Positions 28,662-38,300 of a DNA stretch of 64,000 bases are shown here, piece by piece. Source of the stretch: JBOFOR01 sp051654865 (GTDB lineage Bacteria > Bacillota > Clostridia > Peptostreptococcales > Peptostreptococcaceae); assembly GCA_051654865.1 (NCBI GenBank), contig JBOFYV010000024.1, positions 62,001 through 126,000 on the forward strand, given 5' to 3'. The position numbers and the translations under genes are program-made. Within the stretch, counting starts at the first letter, position 1; each line of letters starts with the position of its first letter. Under the pieces are notes generated by a model, which did no database searches, was not told the origin of the DNA, and saw only the letters and a program-made list of their open reading frames with translations.

Positions 28662-30026
28662 TTATACTAATATAACAAAGTGATTATTTTCTCTTAAATC
28701 ATTTACTAATTCGTTATCTATATATCCAGCTATATTAAGTACAAAATTAATTGTAGATGTATTATATACAAGCGCATTTATTAGATTATATCCAACATCA
28801 TTGCTAGGTATATAAATACGATTTAAGCCATTAATTTCATTAATTGATGGAATTATGGACTTAGTGGACGTACATATAAAAACGTAATCTGAAAAATCAA
28901 CAGAACCAGAGAAAAAAGACATTGGAAAATATATTACAGATTGAGTATTTTGTTGTAAGGCTAATAGACAAAGAGGTGGTGTTTTATCTTTTACATATTC
29001 AAGTGCTAAGCCATTTCTAAATAATGCTTCTTCACAGAGTTGAGTGGTTTGTTCAATAACAAATTCTAAAGATAGAGGATTTTGTTTAATTGCATTCATA
29101 CAAATTTCGTGATTTTGTTTTTTTATAAATTTTAAACATAGCCCATTAATTCTTACAACTTCATTGCAAATATCTTCTGATTTATTCCTAATGTAAGAAA
29201 AAGCATTATAGTTTTGTTTTATAGCACGAGAACAGATTTTAAAACTTTGATTTCTAATATATTTTAATGCTAGACCATTTTGAGAAACTGCAGCAAGAGA
29301 GATTTCTTCTGTTTGCTCAATGGAATCTAAGTGTTGTATTAATAGCCCATTAATTTGTACAACTCTTAAGTTTATTTTAGGAGTTCTATGTTGTACATAT
29401 TTAAAAGCTTCAATATTTTCATTTATAGCAGTTAAGCAAATTAATTCATTTTGATATTTAGAATATTGAAGAGCCAATCCATTTTGTTTTACGGCCTCTA
29501 AACATAAGTTTTTTGTTTGATCAGTAATATTTCTTAATAAAAGTCCGTCTTGTTTTATAAGTTTTAGTGCTTTACCATAACTTAAATCATCAATATTATC
29601 TGGTAAATATTTAATACTATTTTGGCTGAGTTCTTTAGGGCTAGGAGTATCAATTTCTGTAGTAAGTGGCTCTAAATCAATTACATCATTATAATCATAT
29701 TGATTATTTAAACTACCGTACTTTATACGTTCTTCAACCTGCTCATTTGTCTCTACTGCATTAGTATATGTACCATCTGGAGTAACTTTTTCAATACTTT
29801 TAGTAGTAGTATTTTTATATGTGATCTTTTCATATGGTTTTGAATTGTTTATGTATTCAATATTGTCATTGGATTTATTTTTAGGATTTAAATAATGTTC
29901 ATTGTCTTCTAAAAGTAACTCCTCATCTAGCTGATTATAATTAGATTTATTCTTTTTTGCCATCCATTTTGGTATTAAACTTGTCCTTTTACCATTGTTC
30001 TTTTTAGGCTTAGGTAAATAAGTCAT
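28662..30026 (-). CDS. DUF4116-type repeat protein
   Basis: The 454-aa protein has a polar, low-complexity N-terminus (1-135). From about residue 150 to 355 it contains nine or ten degenerate 22-residue helical repeats of the form (I/L)C..A(I/V).QNGLAL.Y(I/V)..QT, matching DUF4116 repeats. Residues ~360-454 form a separate non-repeat alpha/beta domain. DUF4116 repeats are thought to be solenoid scaffolds; function unknown. There is no signal peptide or membrane helix. RBS AAGGAGGA. It shares a strand with the upstream Cys-rich gene (119-bp gap). Confidence 0.8.
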   Translation of the reverse strand: MTYLPKPKKNNGKRTSLIPKWMAKKNKSNYNQLDEELLLEDNEHYLNPKNKSNDNIEYINNSKPYEKITYKNTTTKSIEKVTPDGTYTNAVETNEQVEERIKYGSLNNQYDYNDVIDLEPLTTEIDTPSPKELSQNSIKYLPDNIDDLSYGKALKLIKQDGLLLRNITDQTKNLCLEAVKQNGLALQYSKYQNELICLTAINENIEAFKYVQHRTPKINLRVVQINGLLIQHLDSIEQTEEISLAAVSQNGLALKYIRNQSFKICSRAIKQNYNAFSYIRNKSEDICNEVVRINGLCLKFIKKQNHEICMNAIKQNPLSLEFVIEQTTQLCEEALFRNGLALEYVKDKTPPLCLLALQQNTQSVIYFPMSFFSGSVDFSDYVFICTSTKSIIPSINEINGLNRIYIPSNDVGYNLINALVYNTSTINFVLNIAGYIDNELVNDLRENNHFVILV

Positions 30027-30145
30027 ATATAGATTCCTCCTTCTAATAGGATATATAAAGCTAAATTATAATAGAACTATTGTATTATATTAAAAAAAAT
30101 CTTAAATTATAACAATAATTAAAGATGAGGAGATGGATTTTATAA

Positions 30146-30475
30146 CTAGCAACAACAGTTACAAAGTGTAGGGAATAGGTTAGCATCACTTATAGATATT
30201 AGTTTAGTTATTCCACAGTGTAAAACACATATATGAACATATACTAAAGATGGTGATGTACAAGAATTTGGAGTGAATTTTTCTGATAAAAATAAATAAT
30301 TATATCCATTGTGAACTTGTACAGAAACTAAAATAGGTAAAAATTCATTACCACAAAAGTCTTTTAAAGCATTATAAAATAATTCTTCATCATTAGGACA
30401 TATAGGCTGAAGTTGTCCCCACCCACAGCATAAACATTGATTGTGATTATAGCAATTATTAGTATGTTTTTTCAC
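30146..30475 (-). CDS. small cysteine-rich protein
   Basis: The 109-aa product has about 13 cysteines, with an N-terminal CLCCGWGQ cluster, HICVLHC in the middle and a C-terminal CNCCC. There is no signal peptide. Such proteins in spore-formers are sometimes spore-coat or exosporium components, but I do not recognise the family, so that is a guess. The start is GTG with AAGGAGAG seven bases upstream. It is probably cotranscribed with the DUF4116 gene. Confidence 0.6.
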   Translation of the reverse strand: MKKHTNNCYNHNQCLCCGWGQLQPICPNDEELFYNALKDFCGNEFLPILVSVQVHNGYNYLFLSEKFTPNSCTSPSLVYVHICVLHCGITKLISISDANLFPTLCNCCC

Positions 30476-30619
30476 TAAAATCTCTCCTTATTAATTTTTA
30501 GAATCTCCTAATTAACAATTCTATACTTTCATAATATGACAAATAAAATACAAAAGTTACGAAATAATAGTAAAATATAGATAGTACAAAGTAATATTTA
30601 ATAATATAAGGAGTTAAAA

Positions 30620-31390
30620 ATGAAATATAAAATAAAAAGAGGTAGTGTTGGAAGAGCACTCATACCATATAGATTCAAAAGACCAGAAAATGTAATTACT
30701 ATTAGATATAAAAAAGCTAGGGAAACAAAATATCTAAAGCAAATAATGAAGTTATTATACGAAGGTAGAGATTATGAACAAATATCTGATGAGCTAGAAA
30801 TAACAGTCGTAGAAGTATTAAATATAATTCAACAAAATACACTTCGATATGGAAGTGGAATGACCAAAGTAAATATTATAGATATGTTAAGTAAAGGTGC
30901 AACAACATATGATGTAGCTAAATTTTATAAGTGCGAAGAAAGCAAAATTATAGCTATAAAAAATGATATTAACTTAATGAATAGGCCAAATATTGAAATG
31001 GAAATAAATTTAGCCATAAATGTAAAAAATCTACTAAATAAAAACTTAAAGTTTAATTCGATATCTAAGAGGTTAAATAGAAATAGATACTTTTTATTTA
31101 GATTATATAATAAATACTTTAATAAATATAATAATGAAATAATAGATGTAAAAGTAGTAGAAAAATTAGCTGAATTAGACCTTACAAGTGAAGAAATAGC
31201 AAATTTTTATCAAATAAAGACAGAAAATATACTAGAAATTCGACTATTAATTTCACAAGTAAATAAACATAAAATAATATCAAAATCAATAAATCATAAA
31301 GATAATAAGAAAGATGAGAGTATATTAGATAAAGCATACGAAAATTCCAATAGACAGGATTTTTATGATTTTAAAATGAAGAATAGATAG
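30620..31390 (+). CDS. multi-HTH hypothetical protein
   Basis: This 256-aa basic protein has three short helix-turn-helix-like segments: around residues 40-65 (KLLYEGRDYEQISDELEITVVEVLNII), 85-112 (MLSKGATTYDVAKFYKCEESKIIAI) and 185-210 (LAELDLTSEEIANFYQIKTENILEI). Each looks like a resolvase/sigma-70-region-4 type HTH (x..G....IA..l..s...i). This implies DNA binding; no family was recognised. RBS AAGGAG. The surface-protein gene follows after 51 bp, so they may be cotranscribed. Confidence 0.6.
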   Translation: MKYKIKRGSVGRALIPYRFKRPENVITIRYKKARETKYLKQIMKLLYEGRDYEQISDELEITVVEVLNIIQQNTLRYGSGMTKVNIIDMLSKGATTYDVAKFYKCEESKIIAIKNDINLMNRPNIEMEINLAINVKNLLNKNLKFNSISKRLNRNRYFLFRLYNKYFNKYNNEIIDVKVVEKLAELDLTSEEIANFYQIKTENILEIRLLISQVNKHKIISKSINHKDNKKDESILDKAYENSNRQDFYDFKMKNR

Positions 31391-31441
31391 TAATCGTGGT
31401 ATTATAATATTGTTAAAAAATAGAAAAAATTGGAGGAGAAT

Positions 31442-32752
31442 ATGTATTCAAGGAAAATATCAACTGTAGTTATAACACTAATTTTAATTCTATTTCAAGA
31501 TATAATAGCTTTTGCAGAAAATAATAATTTAGTAAATGATGTTGTAATGATAGGGTTAAAAGAAAATGCAACATTATATATAGGTGCAGAGTTAGAGATA
31601 AGAGCTTTTGTTAATGAAAATGCCACAATAAAAGATATAGATTGGATAATGAATAAAGAAGGGATAGTAGAATTAGATTCATCTGGAAATAATGCAACAA
31701 TTAAAGCTATAAATGAAGGCGAAGTATCTATAATGGCAAGAGCTCTAGATGAAAGTGACTGTAGCCGATCTATAAATATTCAAGTAAGAGATTACAATAA
31801 AGAAAATAACGCAGTAAAATTACCAAGTGGAATATTACCAGTTGAAATCTATGGGATAACAAATAAAGTTTTTCAGGTTGAAGCTAATAAATCATTGCAA
31901 TTGAATGAGAAGATAAAGAGTATAGATAACTATATAAATATAATATCATCTAAAGGTAAATTAAAACTATTAAATAAAGATGAAGATACTTACATAAATT
32001 ATATTATTTATGAAATAGAAGTAGATACTTTACAAAATATAAAAATTGAAATAAGAGTAGATAAAAAAGATTCTGGTTTCAGTGAATTAATAGATAATGA
32101 ATTAAATAATTTACCTGAAACTACAATAATGCCTACAAAAAATCCTAACATAATTCATATAGAAGGAAATGGAGAAAAAGAAAATCCATATGTTGTTGAA
32201 GTTAATAATGAGTTAATGTCAGAGCAAAAAGTAGAAACTATAAAAGAACTTTTAAGATTGCTTTATGAATTTGGGACTATAGAAACGATAGATATTATTG
32301 AATCTATGAAGTATACGAGTTACAATATGAAAATATCAAAGAGACTGCAAAGGTCGCAAGGTAAAAATAATTTTTATATAGAGATAAGAGTTGATAAAGA
32401 TGATAGTAAATCTTATTTTAGAATAATAGAGATGCTAAATAAAATTAATAAAAAAGAAGCGAATCCTTTACCAAGTACTTATAAGGAAAACAGTGAAGAT
32501 AATGAACAAACAAGAAATGAAAATACAAATAATGTAATTCGTAATGAAGTAATTGAAGGTGAGAATTCAATGAAAAATATTGAAAATAATACAAATATAA
32601 ATTTGCCAATTGAAGAGATTAGTAGCAATACCAATCAATTAAATAAGGAAATATTAGAGGAAAGTAAAGAAGTAAAGAATATGGCAGTAGGAGTAACAAT
32701 ATCATATGCTATATCAGGAGTAGCTGTATTACTTATAAGTAAAATTAGGTAA
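31442..32752 (+). CDS. secreted, membrane-anchored protein with Ig-like (BIG2) domain
   Basis: The 436-aa protein has a signal peptide (hydrophobic core VVITLILILFQDIIAFA, residues ~8-24). A BIG2-like domain follows (~32-120; GAELEIRAF, WIMNKEGIVELDSSG, IKAINEGEVSIMARA), then two related regions each containing an IEIRVDK.DS motif, a charged Asn/Glu-rich linker and a C-terminal hydrophobic helix (AVGVTISYAISGVAVLLISKIR). It is likely displayed on the outer face of the membrane. The ATG is chosen because GGAGGAG lies 6 nt upstream; a TTG 12 nt earlier would include the ribosome site. Confidence 0.75.
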   Translation: MYSRKISTVVITLILILFQDIIAFAENNNLVNDVVMIGLKENATLYIGAELEIRAFVNENATIKDIDWIMNKEGIVELDSSGNNATIKAINEGEVSIMARALDESDCSRSINIQVRDYNKENNAVKLPSGILPVEIYGITNKVFQVEANKSLQLNEKIKSIDNYINIISSKGKLKLLNKDEDTYINYIIYEIEVDTLQNIKIEIRVDKKDSGFSELIDNELNNLPETTIMPTKNPNIIHIEGNGEKENPYVVEVNNELMSEQKVETIKELLRLLYEFGTIETIDIIESMKYTSYNMKISKRLQRSQGKNNFYIEIRVDKDDSKSYFRIIEMLNKINKKEANPLPSTYKENSEDNEQTRNENTNNVIRNEVIEGENSMKNIENNTNINLPIEEISSNTNQLNKEILEESKEVKNMAVGVTISYAISGVAVLLISKIR

Positions 32753-32756
32753 AACT

Positions 32757-32808
32757 AAAAAGCATCTCAAATTAAAAAGTAGGACTTTAAAATATGAGGT
32801 GCTTTTTT
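32757..32808. terminator. bidirectional terminator
   Basis: AAAAGCATCTCA/TGAGGTGCTTTT stem with an AT-rich loop, between convergent genes. Confidence 0.8.
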
Positions 32809-32846
32809 AGTTAGTAACTATAGCTTAATTTGATTACAAATAAGTA

Positions 32847-34163
32847 TTAGATGAGAGGAATAGTTATTATAACGAAAAACTCATCTTTTGAAAAATTAAA
32901 ATCATAAAATCCATTACATTTTAATACAATAGATTTTACATTAGAAATCCCCAATCCGTGCTTAAAAGTATCCTTTTTTAATGTTAAAAAAAGTCCATTA
33001 TTAATAGATAAATGTCCATCATAACTATTTATAATCTTGAAACTAAAGTTATTATTTATAATACTAGCATTGACTTTTATATATCGATTACAATCAATTT
33101 TAATGCATGCTTCAATAGCATTATCTATTAAATTACCAACTATTACACATAGATCAAAGTCTGATAATGAAATTTTACTTGGAATCTTTATACTCAAAGA
33201 TAAATTAATATTATTAATCTTACATATAGTAGATTTATTTGAGAGTATAGCGTTTAAAACACTATTATTTGTAAAATATACATCGTTATAAATCTGAACA
33301 GCATCAGAACAATTAGTTAAATAAGATAAAGCTTTATCGTATTCTTTATTTAAGATGAAATTATGAATGATTATATTATGATTATTAATATCATGAGAAA
33401 TTTTTCTTATTTTATCTTTTGATATTTCTAATTCTTTGTAATTATTTAGTTGTAATTTGTATTTCATATTAAGTATTTTACTTTTGTACCTATAAATAGA
33501 AAACTCATATGATTTAACCATTAATATAAATATAATTATTGTAAAAAATACATCGCTAAGTATAGATAAAAATATTAATAAAGTAACATTATAAGTATGT
33601 ATTGAATTAATTATAATAAACAATAAACTATAGTTTTTAAAAACTATAGTAGATAAGATTAGTATAAAAAAATATATATTTAAAGTTCTTGTAATATAAT
33701 CAATGAAATCATTATTAATGCATTTAAATATAAGTAAATCGCTAATTGAGAATAAAATTATTGATAGTATATTTATTATAATTAAAATATAATTAAAATT
33801 ATCTAAAATTAAATAAAGATTTGTTTTAAATAATATTTCATAAAAACAAAGTACAAAGCTAAAAGATAAAATGTAGATGAAATATGAATTTAAAGTCAAA
33901 ATAATAATTTTACTAAAACTTTTATTAAAAAACATATACATAACTAGGCAAAATGATAAAAATAATAAAGAATATTCAAATATATCAATATAATTGCTAA
34001 ACACCAATATTGACCCGACTCCAAAATAAGATGTAAACGAAAATACCATCAAAAATGTTTCTTTAATTTTATAATTAAAATAATGATTTAAGTTATAAAT
34101 TATAGAAATTGTAACAAAGAATACTATTCCGAGTGAAAAAAATATATTGATAATATTTTTCAA
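32847..34163 (-). CDS. AgrC-like sensor histidine kinase (GHKL)
   Basis: The 438-aa protein has six to seven hydrophobic segments in residues 1-215 and a cytoplasmic kinase region. The phosphoacceptor is H257 in KISHDINNHN, followed by the N-box VVGNLIDNAIEACIKID and a G-box HGLGISNV, the pattern of HPK10/AgrC-type kinases that sense peptides. The TTG start has AGGA upstream and lies 9 nt after the stop of the response-regulator gene, so the two are coupled. No agrB or agrD gene is visible in the window. Confidence 0.9.
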   Translation of the reverse strand: MKNIINIFFSLGIVFFVTISIIYNLNHYFNYKIKETFLMVFSFTSYFGVGSILVFSNYIDIFEYSLLFLSFCLVMYMFFNKSFSKIIILTLNSYFIYILSFSFVLCFYEILFKTNLYLILDNFNYILIIINILSIILFSISDLLIFKCINNDFIDYITRTLNIYFFILILSTIVFKNYSLLFIIINSIHTYNVTLLIFLSILSDVFFTIIIFILMVKSYEFSIYRYKSKILNMKYKLQLNNYKELEISKDKIRKISHDINNHNIIIHNFILNKEYDKALSYLTNCSDAVQIYNDVYFTNNSVLNAILSNKSTICKINNINLSLSIKIPSKISLSDFDLCVIVGNLIDNAIEACIKIDCNRYIKVNASIINNNFSFKIINSYDGHLSINNGLFLTLKKDTFKHGLGISNVKSIVLKCNGFYDFNFSKDEFFVIITIPLI

Positions 34164-34172
34164 CTACTAATC

Positions 34173-34892
34173 CTAAAAATTACTTTGAATATATTCTAAG
34201 AAATTATTTCTTATCGATTTTAAGTATTTTTTGCTTATTGGAATTGTATGTCCTGTAGTTGTTACAATATCTGAAGAAACAATATTTTTTATGTACTTTA
34301 TATTAACCAAATAACTTCGATGACATCTAATAAAATTTCTACAAGTTAATTTATTCTCTAATACTGAAAGTTTCTCATAAAAGGTTATTTCATTGTTCAA
34401 AGAATAAGCCGTTAATTTTCTTAAACTGGACTCAAAATAAATTATATTATTTAAATTTAAAGAATAAATATCTTGATTGTTTTTTACATAAATAATATTT
34501 TTTTTATTATTAATTATATTATTTATTAAATTTAAAAATATAGTTTCTAGTTTTATATAGTTAAAAGGCTTTAATATATAAGAATAAGCATTTACATCAT
34601 AGCTATCTAGTGCATATTCTTTGCTTACTGTTACAAATACAATATAAGAGTCAGGAGACATTAAATTAAGATATTTAGCAGTATCTATTCCATTTATTCC
34701 ATTCATTAAAACATCTAAAAATATTATATCGAAATAATTATTTCTTTTCTTATTAAAATTGATTAAATCTTCACCTGAATTAAATTTTAAAATTTCAACA
34801 GATATATTTTTATCTTTAGATATACTATTTAGTATTTGATAAAGTTCATTTAAGTGTAAATTATTATCATCACATAGTCCAATCTTAATCAT
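34173..34892 (-). CDS. AgrA/LytTR-type response regulator
   Basis: From this ATG the protein is 239 aa: a receiver domain with acidic pocket CDDN (residues 7-10) and phosphoacceptor D60 (IIFLDVLMNG), then a LytTR DNA-binding domain (~145-239; IIYFESSLRKLTAYS, FIRCHRSYLVNIKYI, IPISKKYLKSI). LytTR proteins bind two short direct repeats one helical face apart. The ATG is preceded by GGAGGAGGA; an upstream TTG would include the ribosome site. It is first in a two-gene unit with the AgrC-like kinase and is divergent from the chitinase operon, which is a plausible target. Confidence 0.92.
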   Translation of the reverse strand: MIKIGLCDDNNLHLNELYQILNSISKDKNISVEILKFNSGEDLINFNKKRNNYFDIIFLDVLMNGINGIDTAKYLNLMSPDSYIVFVTVSKEYALDSYDVNAYSYILKPFNYIKLETIFLNLINNIINNKKNIIYVKNNQDIYSLNLNNIIYFESSLRKLTAYSLNNEITFYEKLSVLENKLTCRNFIRCHRSYLVNIKYIKNIVSSDIVTTTGHTIPISKKYLKSIRNNFLEYIQSNF

Positions 34893-35007
34893 ATAGTCCT
34901 CCTCCAATAGTTTAAATAATAGCGATTATAATAATGTATTATACAATAATTAATAAAAATAATTAACAAAAATGGTAAAAAAATGAAAAAATATGTCGAA
35001 AAAAGAC

Positions 35008-35040
35008 AAAAATTACAAAAAAGTATATAAAAATTACAAA
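35008..35040 (+). promoter_or_regulatory. direct repeat AAAAATTACAAA x2, 21-bp period: candidate LytTR site
   Basis: Identical 12-mers occur at 35008-35019 and 35029-35040. The 21-bp centre-to-centre distance is that of AgrA/LytTR double sites (two 9-bp repeats with ~12-bp spacers). It lies ~25 bp upstream of the candidate -35. Low complexity limits certainty. Confidence 0.4.
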
Positions 35041-35100
35041 TGTATATACATTAAAAAATATATATTTATAATTTATATTGTAAATGAAGTACAATTAAAT

Positions 35101-35172
35101 AGGCAAAATTAGAGAAATCTAATGACGCAAAGCTATAGGGGCTAAGGTGAAAACTATGCCAGCCAGTTGCCA
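35101..35172 (+). promoter_or_regulatory. cyclic di-GMP-I (GEMM) riboswitch aptamer
   Basis: The key elements are in order: GGCAA (35102-35106) pairing with TTGCC at the 3' end; a hairpin ATTAGA-GAAA-TCTAAT (35108-35123) with the GNRA tetraloop; the conserved GACGCAAAG core; and a second stem containing GCTAAGG...CTATGCC, close to the 11-nt tetraloop receptor. This matches the class-I c-di-GMP aptamer. The terminator at 35244-35275 is the probable expression platform, controlling the chitinase operon. Confidence 0.93.
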
Positions 35173-35243
35173 AAGGGTAAATATACTTTTTGCTTTACAC
35201 TTAACATATTTATTTTTAATCTATATGTTTAATGTTGTGTTCA

Positions 35244-35275
35244 AAAAAGCTACTTCTTTGGAGTAGCTTTTTATT
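35244..35275 (+). terminator. terminator of the riboswitch expression platform
   Basis: AAAAAGCTACT/AGTAGCTTTTT stem with a TCTTTGG loop and T-run, 70 bp after the aptamer and 67 bp before the chitinase start. The 5' arm shares the heptamer AAAGCTA with the aptamer (35129-35135), which could compete for the 3' arm. Confidence 0.88.
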
Positions 35276-35303
35276 TTGAAAAAATTTGGAGAAAAGTGTT
35301 TTA

Positions 35304-35329
35304 CCTAAATGGGTTAAATTACATTTAGG
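35304..35329 (+). promoter_or_regulatory. hairpin occluding the chitinase ribosome site
   Basis: CCTAAATG (35304-35311) and CATTTAGG (35322-35329) pair perfectly around a 10-nt loop. The last three bases of the 3' arm are the start of the AGGAGG Shine-Dalgarno sequence (35327-35332). Confidence 0.6.
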
Positions 35330-35341
35330 AGGAAGAGTAAT

Positions 35342-38300
35342 ATGCATATCAAAAGATTGAAAGAAAAAAAGAAAACTATTGTAGTTGCACTAATAGGCAG
35401 TATGCTAGTTAGTGCAGGTATACCTATTGTAGGCTTAGCAACAGCTAGTGCACTTGAAAAAGAAGTTGAAATTGTAAATACAAACAGCCAAAAGCGAAAT
35501 GTAATGTATTATGGAGATTGGTCTATATGGGGTGGACAAGGAAACTTTTATCCAAAAGATATTCCTGCAGATCAATTAACACACTTAAATTTTGCATTTA
35601 TGGACTTTGATTCAAATGGAAATCTTGTATTCACAGATAAAGATGCAGCAGTAGGTGCGCCAGTTGGACAAGAAGGAGTACAATGGGGAGCACCGAATGC
35701 AGGTGTACTTATAGCACTTCAACAATTAAGAGAAGAAAATCCAAATTTAAAACTAGGAATATCGTTAGGTGGATGGTCAAAATCAGCAGATTTCCCAATA
35801 ATAGCTGCAGATCAAGCTAAAAGGACTAATTTTGTTAATAATGTAATAAAGTTTGTAGAATATACAAATATGGATTTTGTAGATTTAGACTGGGAATTTG
35901 CAGGAGAAGTTAGAGAACCAGATAAAGTAGATAATAAAAATGATGAGGGGAATCCACATGCATCAGAAAATGACAAAGAAAATTATATAAAATTATTAGA
36001 CGAATTTAGAGTAGCTCTTGATAAAAAAGGTGTAGAACTAGGAAAAACATTTGAATTAACTGTAGCACTTCCAGCACCAAAGAAAAAAGTAGACGCAGGA
36101 ATAGATGTAGATAGATTATTTGAAATTGTAGATTTTGCTAATATAATGACTTACGATATGAGAGGTGCTTGGGATGAGTATAGTGGACATCAAACTGGCT
36201 TATACCCAAATCCAAATGAACCACTAGAAGGCAATAATTTATCAATAGATGAAAGTGTTGATTATTTAATAGAAAATGGTGCAGAATCTGAAAAGATAGT
36301 AATAGGAGCAGCATACTATACTAGAGGGTGGGACAAGGTTTCAGGAGGACCTGATGCTAAACTACCAGGATTGTTTGGTGAAGCAGCATTAACTACAAAG
36401 GATGCTGATCAAACTCCTTCAAGAGGAGCAATAAATGAAGCTTCACTAACAGTAGGTGATGGTGGACGTATGTCAGGTGTATGGTCATATAGAAATCTAG
36501 ATAAGCTTAAGGCAAACTATCCAGGGATTAAAGAATACTGGGATGATATAGCAAAGGCACCATACTTATATGATGAAACGACAGGTAAATTCTTTACATA
36601 CGACAATAAAAGATCTATAGGAGAAAAAACTAAATATGTAAATGAAAATAATTTAGGTGGGGTAATTGGATGGATGCAATCACAAGATGCTCCGACTACA
36701 TCAACTAAAAGAGATGAATTAACAAAAACTACTAAAGAAGGATTATTTGGAGATACAGATTTACCAAAGTATGAGGTAGTATACTCTGAATTAGATATAG
36801 ATGCTATAGTTACTCCATATGAAACTGAGTGGGGAGCTGATAGAAAAGGTTATGAAATAACAATAAAAAACAAAGAAAAAGCTGAAGAATCAAATGAAGT
36901 ATTAAAAGAAGTAGAAAGAGGAGCTGAAACAATAAAAGCGCCTAAATTATACTTGAAAACTGATAAACCACTAAATCGTGGAGATCATATGGCAGGTACT
37001 GTTACTTATGAAAATGGATATACCATAGTTGATTTAAAATCAGTTTGGGAAGGTAAAAACATAGAGCAAGGACAAAGTTATACTTTAAGATTGACAGGTG
37101 ATGCAAAAATAGAAAGTATAGAATTAGCTCAACGTATGTCTAATAATAGTCCAGATATGTACAAGCAAACTATATATGGAGAAGTAACAAATCCAGAAAA
37201 AAATCAAGCGCCAGTGTTATCAGGATTATACAACAAGACAATAAAGGTTGGAGATAGCTTTGATAAAATGGCAGGGGTGACTGCAACAGATAAAGAAGAT
37301 GGAGATTTAACATCTAAGATAAAAGTAATAGGAAATGTAGACACATCTAAAGAAGGAAAGTACGAGTTAAATTATATAGTACAAGATAGCAAAGGATTAG
37401 AAACCGCTGCAGAAAGAACAATAACTGTTGAAGATGTTGTAGTAACACCACCACAGGAGGATGCTAATTTTGGCGTTGGACAAGGTATAGAGTGGCCATC
37501 ACAAGTGAATGCACCATTTGCTGATATGACAGCATGGAACAATGGAGATTTCTCTAATAATGGAGCATTAAATTTAAATAAAATAGCACAGGATACAGGA
37601 GTTAAATTCTTTAACTTAGGATTTATACAATCAACAGGTGGAGTAGCTAATGGAAAAGTTAACTGGGGATGGGGAGGTCATGAACTCTTAAGTGAGAGAC
37701 ATATAGACAACGCTCAATACCAAGGGATAAAAAAAGCTATAAAAGACATAAGAGAAATAGGTGGAGATATCACTATATCTCTAGGTGGACTAAATGGAGT
37801 AGCACCATGGGAAGTAACTCAAGATGTTGATACATTATATAACACTTATAAAGAAATAGTACAAGGTTACGGACTAACAAGACTTGATTTAGATATAGAA
37901 GATGGAGCAACTAATAAAGCTCATAATATAGCAAATGCAAAAGCTATAAAGAAGGTACAAGATGAAACTAATGTTGATATAGTATTGACGTTAGCAGTAA
38001 TGCCAACAGGGTTAACATCTGTTCAATTAGATGTACTAGAAGCATATCTTTCTCAAGGCGTTGATGTTGAGGTTGTAAATATAATGACTATGTGCTATGG
38101 AGTATCTGTACCAGACTATGCAGTAGGTTCAGTTCAGGCAGTAGATAACACAATGATGCAAGTAAAAGAATACTTTAAAAAGTATGCTAATGTAGAGTTA
38201 AGTAATGAACAAGCTTACAGAAAAATAGGAACAACTCCATCAGTAGGATTTGAAGGATCAGCTCATCCTATATTTGATGTAGAAGACACTAGGATGGTAG

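Larger units (their letters stand above)
34908..35341. other. 434-bp regulatory region between agrA-like gene and chitinase operon
   Basis: There is no protein gene here. From left to right it holds AT-rich sequence upstream of the response-regulator gene, a 12-nt direct repeat (35008-35040), a possible promoter (TTTATA 35065-35070; TACAAT 35090-35095), a c-di-GMP-I aptamer, an intrinsic terminator and a hairpin overlapping the chitinase ribosome site. Confidence 0.85.

Noticed and set aside
29000..29620. Regularly spaced similar segments that could suggest a CRISPR-like repeat array
   Set aside because: The similarity is at protein level (22-residue DUF4116 repeats); the DNA copies are diverged, with no constant repeat and variable spacers. 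No CRISPR array was seen anywhere in the window.
32847..34892. Complete agr quorum-sensing locus
   Set aside because: Only the kinase and regulator are present; no AgrB-like membrane protease or AgrD-like peptide gene could be found on either strand nearby.
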